A DNA stretch of 64,000 bases from Deltaproteobacteria bacterium (GTDB lineage Bacteria; Myxococcota_A; Polyangia; Nannocystales; Nannocystaceae), in the NCBI GenBank assembly GCA_016709225.1, contig JADJEE010000001.1, positions 1,364,001-1,428,000 of the forward strand. Reading direction: 5' to 3'. A program made the translations under genes and the position numbers. This document shows, piece by piece, positions 26,746 through 36,571 of the stretch (positions are counted from its first letter, which is position 1; every line of letters starts with the position of its first letter). The notes beneath the pieces were generated by a model. That model had not been told where the DNA came from. It did not search any database and worked only from the letters and a program-made list of their open reading frames with translations.

Positions 26746-26914
26746 GGCGCGAACCTTAGCCGCCGCCCTTCGTGACGGCAAGCGCTGGGAGTCCACAGAC
26801 GGCCGTGCATGGGATTGATTCGCGGAGCCCTGCGCAGGCCGTGATCGCGATCGCGCGTCGCCTGGGACAAAAACCAAGCGCAGCGGGGCGCTTCGGGGCG
26901 CCGACGCCCGAGGC

Positions 26915-29513
26915 CTAGAACGAGTTGCCGATCGCGAACTCGAAGACCACCGGGTCGTCGCCGCGACGCAGGAACTTGGTCGGTCGTTGGCGATCGAGCG
27001 GGAAGCCCCACTCGAACCGCAGCGGCCCGATTGGCGACTGCCAGCGGAAGCCGAAGCCCATCGAGTAGCGCAGGTTCCTGAAGCCGAAGTTGCCGCAGGG
27101 GTCGGACTTCGGAAGCAGCGAAGGATTCGCCGTCTCGCAGTACAGGACCTTCTCGGTGTTGAAGGCGTTGCCCATGTCGTAGAAGATCACGCCCTTGATG
27201 TTGGCCGGCGGGATCATCATGAACTCGAACTCGCCGGTGAGCGCGGTCAGCAGGTTGCCGCCGATCTCGTAGGGAATGAGCGGCGAGGTCGGGTCGGGCG
27301 AGCTCGCGACCTTGATCTTGGGTCCGAGGCTGCGCAGGCGGAAGCCGCGGATCTCACCGTCGCCGTAGATGCCGCCCGGGAACCACCGCTCGAAGATCGG
27401 CACGCCGCGCGCCTGGGTCGAGTGGACGAAGCCGACCTGCAGGCGGACCTTGAACACGACCCACGCGCGGAAGGCCTTCTCGGTGCGAATGACCGGGAAG
27501 TAGAAGCGACTGTCGAGGACGTAGCGGTTGTAGCGGTTCTGTGAACCGAGGTACTTCGACGCGAAGGTGGTCCGCAGCTGGTGGTACTGCCCCGAGGTGG
27601 GGAACAGGAAGTTGTCGCGGGAGTCCCACTGCAGCCGCGCCTCCAAAGCCGAAGTGATGCCGTTGGCGAACAGGTTGGTGATGAGCGCCTGCTGCGGCAC
27701 CGTCACGAGCGAACCCGGCGAGAACACCCCGCCGACGGTGCCGAACGAGCCGAAGCCGACCTTGACGTCCTCGAGCTCGTAGCCGACGAACGCGGTGAGG
27801 TCGCGCCAGATCGGATAGCCCCAGCTCAAGCGGAAACCGGTGCTCTGTCGCGAGAACGACGGGAACAGGTTGCGCGAGTTGAAGACGTTGAAGATGAAGT
27901 TCCACTTGCTGTCGAGGAAGTGGCGCGTGTAGTACGAGAAGTTGAACAGGCGCCGCAGGCTCGAGAACTGCGCGATGACCTGGACGGTGGCGCCGCGGCC
28001 GAGGAAGTTGTCGTAGGCGACCTGGCCCTGCAGCACGAAGTTCTCGATGGTCGAGAAGCCGGCGCCGACCTGGAACGTGCCGGTGAGCTGCTCGGTGAGC
28101 TCGATGTTCACGACGATCTTGTCGTCGGCCGAGCCCCGCGAGGTCGAGACGTTGACGGCGGAGAAGTAGCCCAGCCGCATGATGCGGAACTCGCTGCTCT
28201 CCTTGCCGGTCTCGGAGTAGAGGTCGCCCTCCGAGATGGTCATCTCGCGGCGAATGACCTTGTCGGCGGTCTTCTCGTTGCCGTTGATCTCGATGCGCTC
28301 GATGTAGACCAGCGGGCCCTTCTCGATCGCGAAGTTGATGTAGAGAAGCAGCTTCTCGCGGTCGAAGCGCTGGTCGGCGTTGACGTTGACGTAGGCGTAG
28401 CCGGCGTCCTTGTAGCGCCGCTCGATGTCCTCGCGGATCTTCTGGATCTTGCCCATCGAGGCCACGTCGCCGACCTTGATGACCGGCGCGATGGACTCGT
28501 TGAGCGTGTCGGGATCGAACAGCAGGGTCTCGCCCCGGCCCAGCATCTCGCGCGCCGCGAGCCCGCCGAGCTTGTACTGAGGCCCCTCCTCGATGGGGAT
28601 CGTCAGCACCACGAAGCGGCGGTCGGGCGACAGCGAGAGCTCGGGGTCCTTGGGATTGGCGTCGAGGTAGCCGTTGTCGCCGTAGTAGGCCCGCAGGAAC
28701 GCGAAGTCCTGCTGGAAGGCCTCCTTGTTGAACACGCCGCCGGCCTTCTTCGCGACCACGCTGATGTAGCCGCCGGCCTTGGTGAGGATGTGCTTGCGCA
28801 GATCCTTGTCGTCGAAGGCCTTGTTGCCGACGAAGTCGATGCTGCGGACGATGACCTCGGAGGCCTCGTCGATGACGATCGCGAGGTCGACCTTGCCGGG
28901 CTCCTTCTCGACCGGTCGCAGCTCATAGCTGACGTCGGCGAGGAAGAAGCCGCCGTCGGTGTAGACCTGCTTCACCTTCTCGATGTTGGCCTTGAGCTTG
29001 CCGAGATCGAGGACCTGGTTCTTCTGCAGATCGAGCTGCTCGTTGATGTCGTCGAGTTTGACCTTGTCGTTGCCCTCGATGATGATCTTGCGGATCGTCG
29101 GGCGCTCCTTCACGACGTAGGTCAGCACCACGCCGCGAGGGCCCATCTCGCCCTCGACGCGGACGTCCTCGAAGTAGCCGAGGCCCCACAGTCGCTTGAG
29201 GTCGGCGCCGAGCTTGCGGGGCTGGCACAGCTCGCCGACGCTCGAGTCCAGCTCGAGCAACATCGCCTCGGACTCGACGCGGTTGTTGCCCTCGAAGCGG
29301 ATCTCGGCGATCGGGTGGCCGTAGAGCTCGCCGGGCACCTCGGCCAGCTGCGCCGCGGTCCAGATGGCCTGCCAGTCGCCCCGCGGCAGTGGCTGCGCCT
29401 GCGCGGAGCGGCCGACCAGCAGCACGACGCACAGCGCCACGAGGCCCACGCACCAGCGACGCCAGCGGTTGGCGTGGACACGGCGACGCCCCGCTCGTGG
29501 GGCCGCGGCGGCT

Positions 29514-29530
<17 letters not shown>
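26915..29530 (-). CDS. bamA: outer-membrane protein assembly factor
   Basis: An 871-residue Omp85 protein. After a signal segment (LVALCVVLLVGRSAQA) come five POTRA domains (about 70-430; for example IAEIRFEGNNRVESEAM, IRKIIIEGNDKVKLDDI, IERIEINGNEKTADKVI). The C-terminal 16-strand barrel (about 450-871) ends in Phe and carries the lid-lock motif region GEIRGFRLRSLG. BamA inserts barrel proteins into the outer membrane. The first ATG overlaps lolD by 17 bp; a GTG 17 codons later is a possible alternative start. The neighbours lolD, lolC/E and skp make an envelope-biogenesis operon. Confidence 0.95.
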
Positions 29531-30254
<724 letters not shown>

Positions 30255-30409
30255 GATCGGGCGCGTAGGGCCGCGCGCAGGCTAGAACGCCCGATCTCGG
30301 GTGTCAACGCGACCGGGACCGCCCCGCGAGCGCCGCCTTGGGCATGCGGAGGCCGGCCGGCGTGCGTCGATCACGGGATCCGCCCCCCGCGCTCCCGCCA
30401 GGCCCGGGA

Positions 30410-32317
30410 TCACTTCTCGGTCAGGCGCAGTGCGTCGACCGGGCGCAGGCGCGAGGCCACCAGCGCGGGATACAGGCTCGACACGCACACGATCACCAGG
30501 GCCGCGAGGCCCACGAGCGTGACCTCGCCGGGGTTCACGACGACCGGCAGCTTCTCCACGTAGTAGACGTTCTCGTTGAGCGGCAGGCCGTAGCGGTCGA
30601 GCGCCCAGCACAGGCCCAGGCCCATGCAGATGCCGCCGAGGCTGCCGAGGATGCCGACGCACAGGCCCTCGGCGATGAACACCCGCATGATGCCGCGATC
30701 GCTGGTGCCCATGGCTTTGAGGATCGCGATCTCCTTGCTCTTCTCCATCACGCTCATGAGGTTCGACGCGAGGATGCCGAACGAGGCCACCAACACGACG
30801 AAGAGCAGCGCGATGAACATCGCGACCTTCTCGAGGAACATCGCGGAGAACAGGTTGCGGTTCAGCTCGCGCCAGTCCTCGACCACCAGCTCGTCGCCGC
30901 GCCCGGCCGCCGCGACCGCGGCCGCGACCGCGCGATGCCCGTCGTCGATGGCGTCGACGTCGGCGAGCTTGACCTCGATGCCGTTGACGCGATCGCCCGC
31001 GAGCAGGAACCGCTGGACCACCGCGAGCGGCGCGTAGACGTTCTTGCGGTCGTACTCGTACATGCCCGAGAAGAACACCCCGCCGACCTTGGCGATGAGG
31101 CTGCCCGGCAGGCGCCCCGCCGGCGTCATGCGGCCGACCGGCGTGATGAGCTGGACCTCGCTGCCGACACCGATGGCGAGCTCCATCGCGAGCTCGCGGC
31201 CGATGAGGATCGGGTCTTCGATGACGTCGTCGTCGTCGCTGCTGCGGATCCAGCCGCCGTCGGCGTCGGATGGACGCTCGCCGTCGGGCTCGGCGCGATC
31301 GTCCGTGGCATCGCTGCGGCCGGCGTCGACGCTGCCGGTGTTGGGGTCCTCCCAGCCGCCCTCGTCGTCGTCGTCGGGGGCGAGCGCAGCCGGGTCCGGC
31401 CGCACGCGTGCGGCCTCGGGCCGCAGCGCGTCGTTGGGGTCCTCCCAGCCCTCGTCGTCCCTCGTCGCCGGTGGCGGCGGGAGTTCCCGCGACAGCGCGC
31501 TCGGGCGCTTGTCGGCGATGGCGGTGGGCGTGCCCGCGTCGGGCACCGGCCTGGCGGGCGGCGGCGGCGGCGGAAGCTTGGTGTCCTCGCCGTCCTTCTT
31601 GTCGAGGTGGCGCAGCCGCCACGGCGTGCTCTCGGGGTCGAGTGCGAACGGATCGGGGTTGGGGATGTCGGCGGGATGCGAGAGGTACTCGTAGCTGCCC
31701 TCCTGCACCAGCGACGGCAGGTTCGAGGCGGTGGCGTGCTCGTCGGCGAGGATCCCCGAGAGGATTGCACCCTGCCGGTTGAGCCGCGAGCGGACCATGA
31801 TCTCGCCCTCGAGGTAGGGGCTGGCCCCGACCACGCCGGGCACCTCGGCCAGCGCGTGGGCCAGCGCGACGTAGTCGTCGAACGGCTTGCCGTCGGCGCG
31901 CGCGACCCGGATGTGGGCCTTCTGGTTCAGGATCTTCACGCGCATGTCGGCCTCGAGGCCGCTCATGAGGCTCAGCACCACCACCAGCGCCATGCAGCCG
32001 AGCAACACACTCATCGCGATGATGGTCGGCAGCAGATTGAAGAAGCGCGCCAGCAGGGCGAACGCGAGCGCCATGACGCCAGCGAGCAGCGTGATGCCAC
32101 CGAAGCCGCCGAAGTAGCGCTGCAGCGCGCTCGGTGGATCGGCGGCGTCGAGCGCCACGCCGCCGGCGTCGTCGAGCGTGCCGGCATAGACCGCCAGCAG
32201 CGCGCCGATCACGATCAGGTAGATCGATCCGAGCAGCAGCGGCCGGACCCACGGCGCGAGCACGTCACCCGACCGCAGGTGACGCCACGCGATCATCCAA
32301 TCGAGCTGCTGGAACAT
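30410..32317 (-). CDS. LolC/LolE-type lipoprotein-release permease with acidic insert
   Basis: A 635-residue FtsX-family permease. The start (MFQQLDWMIAWRHLRSGD) is LolC/E-like. Membrane helices lie near 25-46 and two more near 75-125. The last 200 residues have three helices (LLFVVLVASFGILASNLM, LGSLGGICMGLGLCWALD, LVGLAALVIVCVSSLYP). Unlike LolC/E of about 410 residues, the periplasmic domain carries an insert of about 150 residues (near 230-385) rich in Pro, Asp and Glu, with two copies of a GWEDPN motif and Asp runs. Only one permease gene is present, so it may act as a homodimer. It is placed 3 bp after prfB's stop. Confidence 0.85.
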   Translation of the reverse strand: MFQQLDWMIAWRHLRSGDVLAPWVRPLLLGSIYLIVIGALLAVYAGTLDDAGGVALDAADPPSALQRYFGGFGGITLLAGVMALAFALLARFFNLLPTIIAMSVLLGCMALVVVLSLMSGLEADMRVKILNQKAHIRVARADGKPFDDYVALAHALAEVPGVVGASPYLEGEIMVRSRLNRQGAILSGILADEHATASNLPSLVQEGSYEYLSHPADIPNPDPFALDPESTPWRLRHLDKKDGEDTKLPPPPPPARPVPDAGTPTAIADKRPSALSRELPPPPATRDDEGWEDPNDALRPEAARVRPDPAALAPDDDDEGGWEDPNTGSVDAGRSDATDDRAEPDGERPSDADGGWIRSSDDDDVIEDPILIGRELAMELAIGVGSEVQLITPVGRMTPAGRLPGSLIAKVGGVFFSGMYEYDRKNVYAPLAVVQRFLLAGDRVNGIEVKLADVDAIDDGHRAVAAAVAAAGRGDELVVEDWRELNRNLFSAMFLEKVAMFIALLFVVLVASFGILASNLMSVMEKSKEIAILKAMGTSDRGIMRVFIAEGLCVGILGSLGGICMGLGLCWALDRYGLPLNENVYYVEKLPVVVNPGEVTLVGLAALVIVCVSSLYPALVASRLRPVDALRLTEK

Positions 32318-32319
32318 CG

Positions 32320-33487
32320 TCAGGCCTCGTCGTCGTCACCGGGCGTGTTGGGCTTGCCCTGGCCGAGCAGGTAGGCCTGCTGCAGCGCATCGAGGTCACC
32401 GTCGAGCACGGCGTCGACGTTGCCGAGCTTGGTGCCGGTGCGGTGGTCGTTGACCTGGCGGTAGGGCTGCAGCACGTACGAGCGGATCTGGCTCCCCCAC
32501 TCGATGCTGCGCTCCTCGCCGCGCAGCTCCGCCATCTTGGCCTCGCGCTTCTGTCGCTCGAGGTCCCACAGGCGCGCCTTCAGCATGCGCATCGCAGTGT
32601 CGTAGTTCTTGTGCTGCGAGCGCTCGGCCTGGCACGCGACCACGATGCCCGTGGGGTTGTGGGTCAGGCGCACCGCCGAGTCGGTCTTGTTGACGTGCTG
32701 GCCGCCCTTGCCGCCGGCGCGGTACTTGTCGACGCGCAGGTCGGACTCCTTGACCTCGATGTCGATGTCGGTCTCGTCACCGATGTCCGGCACCACCATC
32801 ACGCTGGCGAAGCTGGTCTGCCGGCGCGCGTTGGCGTCGAACGGCGAGATGCGGACCAGCCGGTGCACGCCGATCTCCGAGCGCAGGTAGCCGTAGGCGT
32901 ACTCGCCCTCGAACACCAGCTCGGCGCTGCGGATGCCGGCCTGCTCGGCCTCCTGCACGTCCATGAGCTTGACCGTGAAGCCCATGCGCTCGCCCCAGCG
33001 CGAGTACATGCGCAGCAGCATGTCGGCCCAGTCCTGGCTGTCGACCCCGCCGGCGCCGGCGTTGATGCTGAGGATGGCGTCCTTGGCGTCGAAGGTGCCC
33101 GAGAGCATGCGCCGGAACTCGAGCTTGCCGACCAGCGCCTCGGCGGCGTCGATCTGCCCCCACGCCTCGCGCAGGGTCGGCTCGTCGTTCTCCTCGCGGC
33201 CCATCTCGTAGAGCGTGCGCGCGTCGTCGACCGACATCGTCGCGGCGTCGAGCTCGGCCAGGGTGTGTTTGATGGTCGCCTGCTCGCGCGTCACTGCCTG
33301 CGCACGCGCGGCGTCGTCCCACAGGGACGAGTCCGCGGTCGCGGCGTCCAGCTCCTCGAGTTTCTCGCGCTTGCCATCGTAGTCAAAGATGCCTCCGCAG
33401 CTCGAGCACGCGGGCCGAAAGCCTATCCAGGCGTTCGAAGGCCTTGGCGTGCTCGGGCAGCGGAGGGGTATTGCCCTGCACTTCCAT
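32320..33487 (-). CDS. prfB: peptide chain release factor 2, expressed by programmed +1 frameshift
   Basis: RF2 reads UGA and UAA stops. The first 34 codons run from ATG 33487 to CTT (33388-33386). The next in-frame codon is TGA; skipping one base (33385) continues as GAC (33384-33382) to the stop at 32320, giving 388 residues. Anticodon-like motif SPF is in RISPFDANARRQTSF and the catalytic GGQ is in AGGKGGQHVNKTDSAVRLTH. The coding coordinates are therefore 33487-33386 joined to 33384-32320. A longer frame upstream (to 33789) is Arg/Ser-rich antisense sequence and not real. The gene precedes the lol permease. Confidence 0.95.
33382..33400 (-). promoter_or_regulatory. prfB +1 frameshift element
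   Basis: Minus-strand text CTGCGGAGGCATCTTTGAC: an internal Shine-Dalgarno-like GGAGG (33396-33392), a three-base spacer, then the slippery CTT followed by TGA C. Spacing and order match the autoregulatory site of E. coli prfB. Low RF2 slows reading of TGA and favours the shift. Confidence 0.92.
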
Positions 33488-33541
33488 CGTGCGGGCAAGC
33501 TATCACGAGCCCAGCGCCCACGCACGCCGGCAACGGCGCCT

Positions 33542-34930
33542 TCATACCTCGACGACGCGCAGCGCCCGGGGGGCGCCGGGGCGCGCCGGGCGAACCGGGT
33601 AGTCGCCGGTGAAGCAGGCGTCGCAGTAGCCGAAGCCGGCCTGTTGTCGCACCGCGCGACGCAGGCCCTCGGGGCTGAGGTAGCCCAGCGAGTCGGCCTC
33701 GATGGTGCGCGCGATCTCGGCGACGCTCTGCTCGCTGGCGACCAGCTCGGCGCGGGTCGGCGTGTCGATGCCGTAGTGGCACGGACCATCGATCGGCGGC
33801 GACGACACGCGCACGTGCACCTCGCGTGCGCCGGCGTTGCGCAGCAGCTGCACGATCTTGCGCGAGGTGGTGCCGCGGACGATCGAGTCGTCGACGATCA
33901 CCACGCGCTTGCCGGCGACCAGCTGTGGCACGGCGTTGAGCTTGAGCCGCACACCGAAGTGGCGAATCGAGTCGGTCGGCTCGATGAAGGTGCGGCCGAC
34001 GTAGTGGTTGCGGATGAGGCCCATCTCGAACGGCAGGCCGCTGGCGCGGGCATACCCCAGCGCCGCGACCACGCCGGAGTCGGGCACGGGCACCACGATG
34101 TCGGCCGCGACCGGGTGCTCGGCGGCCAGCGCAGCGCCCATCGCGATGCGGGCCTCGTAGACGCTGACGCCGTCGAGCACGCTGTCGGGTCGGGCGAAGT
34201 ACACGTGCTCGAACACGCAGAACTTCCGCGGCGCTGCCGGCAGCTGCACGCTGCGCTGGCCCTCGCGATCGATGACGAGGATCTCGCCGGGCGCGAGGTC
34301 GCGGACATACTCGGCCTCGATCAGATCGAACGCACAGGTCTCGGACGCCACCACCCACGCATCGGGGTGCGAGCGCAGCCGCCCCAGCACCAGCGGCCGG
34401 AAGCCGTGGGGGTCACGCACGGCGACCAGCTTGTCCTCGGTGGTGAGCACGAGGCTGTAGGCGCCCTGCACCCGGCCGAGCGCCTCCACGAGCTGGTCCT
34501 CGATCGCCGGCGCTTCGCTGCGCGCCATCAGCTGCAGCATCACCTCGGTGTCGGAGAGCGTGGCGAAGATGGCGCCCTGCCGCTCGAGTTCCTCGCGCAG
34601 CTGCTGCTCGTTGACGAGGTTGCCGTTGTGGCCGATCGCGATCGAGCGGCCGCGGTACTGCACGAGCAGCGGCTGGATGTTGCGCGCCAGCGAGCCGCCG
34701 GCGGTGGTGTAGCGCACGTGGCCGATCGCGATGCGCCCCGGGAGCTGCGCCAGCACCTCCCGGGTGAAGATCTTGCGGACGTGGCCCATCGCCCGCATGC
34801 CGTGCAGCGTCGCGTCGTCGTTGGACACGACGCCGCCGGACTCCTGTCCTCGGTGCTGCAGGGCGTGGAGCCCGAGGTAGGTCAGGTTGGCCGCTTCGGG
34901 ATGGTCGTAGATGCCGAAGACGCCGCACAT
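33542..34930 (-). CDS. purF: amidophosphoribosyltransferase
   Basis: A 462-residue enzyme for the first step of purine synthesis. The glutaminase domain starts directly at Cys2 (MCGVFGIYDHPEAA) and has ALQHRGQESGG and GHVRYTTAGG. The PRPP site is VVIVDDSIVRGTTSRK. Four Cys at the positions known to bind [4Fe-4S] in Bacillus PurF are present (KFCVFEHVYFARPDS, GPCHYGID, YCDACFTGDYP). That enzyme type usually has a propeptide before the catalytic Cys, but no in-frame start exists just upstream here. Confidence 0.95.
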   Translation of the reverse strand: MCGVFGIYDHPEAANLTYLGLHALQHRGQESGGVVSNDDATLHGMRAMGHVRKIFTREVLAQLPGRIAIGHVRYTTAGGSLARNIQPLLVQYRGRSIAIGHNGNLVNEQQLREELERQGAIFATLSDTEVMLQLMARSEAPAIEDQLVEALGRVQGAYSLVLTTEDKLVAVRDPHGFRPLVLGRLRSHPDAWVVASETCAFDLIEAEYVRDLAPGEILVIDREGQRSVQLPAAPRKFCVFEHVYFARPDSVLDGVSVYEARIAMGAALAAEHPVAADIVVPVPDSGVVAALGYARASGLPFEMGLIRNHYVGRTFIEPTDSIRHFGVRLKLNAVPQLVAGKRVVIVDDSIVRGTTSRKIVQLLRNAGAREVHVRVSSPPIDGPCHYGIDTPTRAELVASEQSVAEIARTIEADSLGYLSPEGLRRAVRQQAGFGYCDACFTGDYPVRPARPGAPRALRVVEV

Positions 34931-34990
34931 GGCGGCGAAGGAAGTACCACGCCGGTCACCCTGCGGCCATCGGGCGCCGCTGCCGGCGAC

Positions 34991-35350
34991 TCACAGCAGC
35001 GCGCGCGCGACCCACTGCAGCACCGTCAGCGCGAAGGCCGCCCACAGCAGCGAGCGCGTGCGATCGAACTCGACGCCCGAGGTGATGCGGGTGGCGATCG
35101 CCAGCAGCGTCGCGTTCACTAGCGCTTGGATCACGACCACCGCCAGCGGGCCGAGCAATGCGATCGGCAGCAGGAAGATGATCGACAGCACGACCATCAG
35201 CAGCTTGCCGAGCAGCACGCTCAGCACGCCGCAGGCGAGACCGACCTTGAGCGCGGCGCCCATGCCCTTGACCCGCATGCCGGGCACCAGCATGGGCACC
35301 AGCAGGAAGCCGAGCGCGAAACCGAGGGTGGAGGCGACGAGTTGAGCCAT
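34991..35350 (-). CDS. small four-helix membrane protein (holin-superfamily-IV-like)
   Basis: A 119-residue, almost wholly hydrophobic protein with four predicted helices (LVASTLGFALGFLLVPMLV, ALKVGLACGVLSVLLGKLL, VVLSIIFLLPIALLGPLAVV, and LLWAAFALTVLQWVA after a short loop with EFDR). Size and helix pattern fit the 'phage holin family' membrane proteins common on bacterial chromosomes, which need not be lytic. It lies between purF and purC with no phage genes nearby. The function is unknown. Confidence 0.65.
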   Translation of the reverse strand: MAQLVASTLGFALGFLLVPMLVPGMRVKGMGAALKVGLACGVLSVLLGKLLMVVLSIIFLLPIALLGPLAVVVIQALVNATLLAIATRITSGVEFDRTRSLLWAAFALTVLQWVARALL

Positions 35351-35529
35351 GGGTTCGGATCCCTTGGGGCGAGCGGAGGTCTCGGCGCGCGCGCGGGCGG
35401 GCCCCGCCCGTGCGCCGGCGTCGAACTGTAGCGCACCACGACTTCATGGGCCCGCGCGGCATTCCTCGCCCCACGTGCGCGGCCGCGGCCGCGGGTGGGC
35501 GTCGGCGCCCCGCGGGGCCTGCGGCGACG

Positions 35530-36507
35530 TCAGAGCAGACCGAGGTTGCGTCGCAGTCGCGGCAGCGGCGACTCGGCATCGGGCACGAACGGCCGGCCCA
35601 GCAGCACCGAGGCCAGCTCGACGTAGCGTTGCGCGGCCTCGCTGCGGATCTCCGGCGTCAGCGGCGGCGGTGGGCCCTCGCCGGAGAAGCCGCGTGCAAC
35701 CAGCCAGCGGCGCACGAACTCCTTGTCGAGCGCGCGGGGATCCTCGCCTGCCGCGAGCGCGGCGTCGTAGCCGTCGGCGTACCAGTAGCGCGAGCTGTCG
35801 GGGGTGTGGATCTCGTCGATGAGCACGACGCGACCGTCGGGCGCGACCCCGAGCTCGTACTTGGTATCGACGAGGATGAGCCCGCGCAGGGCGGCCTCGG
35901 CCTGGCCGAACGCGAACAGCTCGAGCGCGGCGCGTTCGAGCCGTTCGAACACCTCGGGGGTCACGATGCCGCGGTCGAACAGCACGTCCTTCGCGACGCT
36001 CTCGTCGTGGTCACCCTTGGCGGCCTTGGTCGACGGCGTCACCAGGTTCTCGCGCAGTCGCTCGTGCTTGCGCAGGCCGTCGGGCAGCGCGTGACCACAG
36101 AAGCTGCGCTCGCCGCGTTCGTAGGCGCGCCAGATCGACGTGCTGCTCACGCCCGTCAGGTAGCCGCGGACGACCATCTCGACGGGGATCGGCGTGCACT
36201 CGATCGCGATCACGGCCTGCGGATCGGGCACCGAGACCAGGTGGTTGGGGAACACCGCCGCCGTGCGCTCGAACCAATGGGTCGCGACCGCGTTCAGCAC
36301 CTGCCCCTTGAACGGGATGGTGCCGAGCACGACGTCGAACGCCGAGATGCGGTCGGTCACCACGATGGTGCGGCGACCCTGGTGCGAGAAGTTCTCGCGC
36401 ACCTTGCCGCTGTAGCGATGCCCCAGTCGATCGAACTCCGGACCCAGCGCATCGAGGGTTCCTTCGGGGGCGAGCGCGGCGGCGAGCGAGGCGGCGTCGA
36501 TGGCCAT
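35530..36507 (-). CDS. purC: phosphoribosylaminoimidazole-succinocarboxamide synthase
   Basis: A 325-residue SAICAR synthase of the longer form. Motifs: YSGKVRENF, VVTDRISAFDVVLGTIPFKG, ECTPIPVEMVVRGYLTGV, LILVDTKYELG and LIDEIHTPDSSRYW. It ligates aspartate to CAIR in purine synthesis, pairing functionally with purF 0.6 kb away. The ATG at 36507 begins the family's N-terminal region; the longer frame upstream is antisense to the pseudokinase gene's 3' side and not protein-like. Confidence 0.95.
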   Translation of the reverse strand: MAIDAASLAAALAPEGTLDALGPEFDRLGHRYSGKVRENFSHQGRRTIVVTDRISAFDVVLGTIPFKGQVLNAVATHWFERTAAVFPNHLVSVPDPQAVIAIECTPIPVEMVVRGYLTGVSSTSIWRAYERGERSFCGHALPDGLRKHERLRENLVTPSTKAAKGDHDESVAKDVLFDRGIVTPEVFERLERAALELFAFGQAEAALRGLILVDTKYELGVAPDGRVVLIDEIHTPDSSRYWYADGYDAALAAGEDPRALDKEFVRRWLVARGFSGEGPPPPLTPEIRSEAAQRYVELASVLLGRPFVPDAESPLPRLRRNLGLL

Positions 36508-36571
36508 GGGCGAGCGCGAGGCTACCAGGCTTGCCGGGTCGACGGCGGCGACGCGTGGTCGCGGGCCGTCG

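Noticed and set aside
34991..35350. Prophage remnant suggested by the holin-like protein
   Set aside because: No integrase, capsid, lysin or attachment repeats are nearby; the flanking genes are purine synthesis genes, and such proteins are common outside phages.
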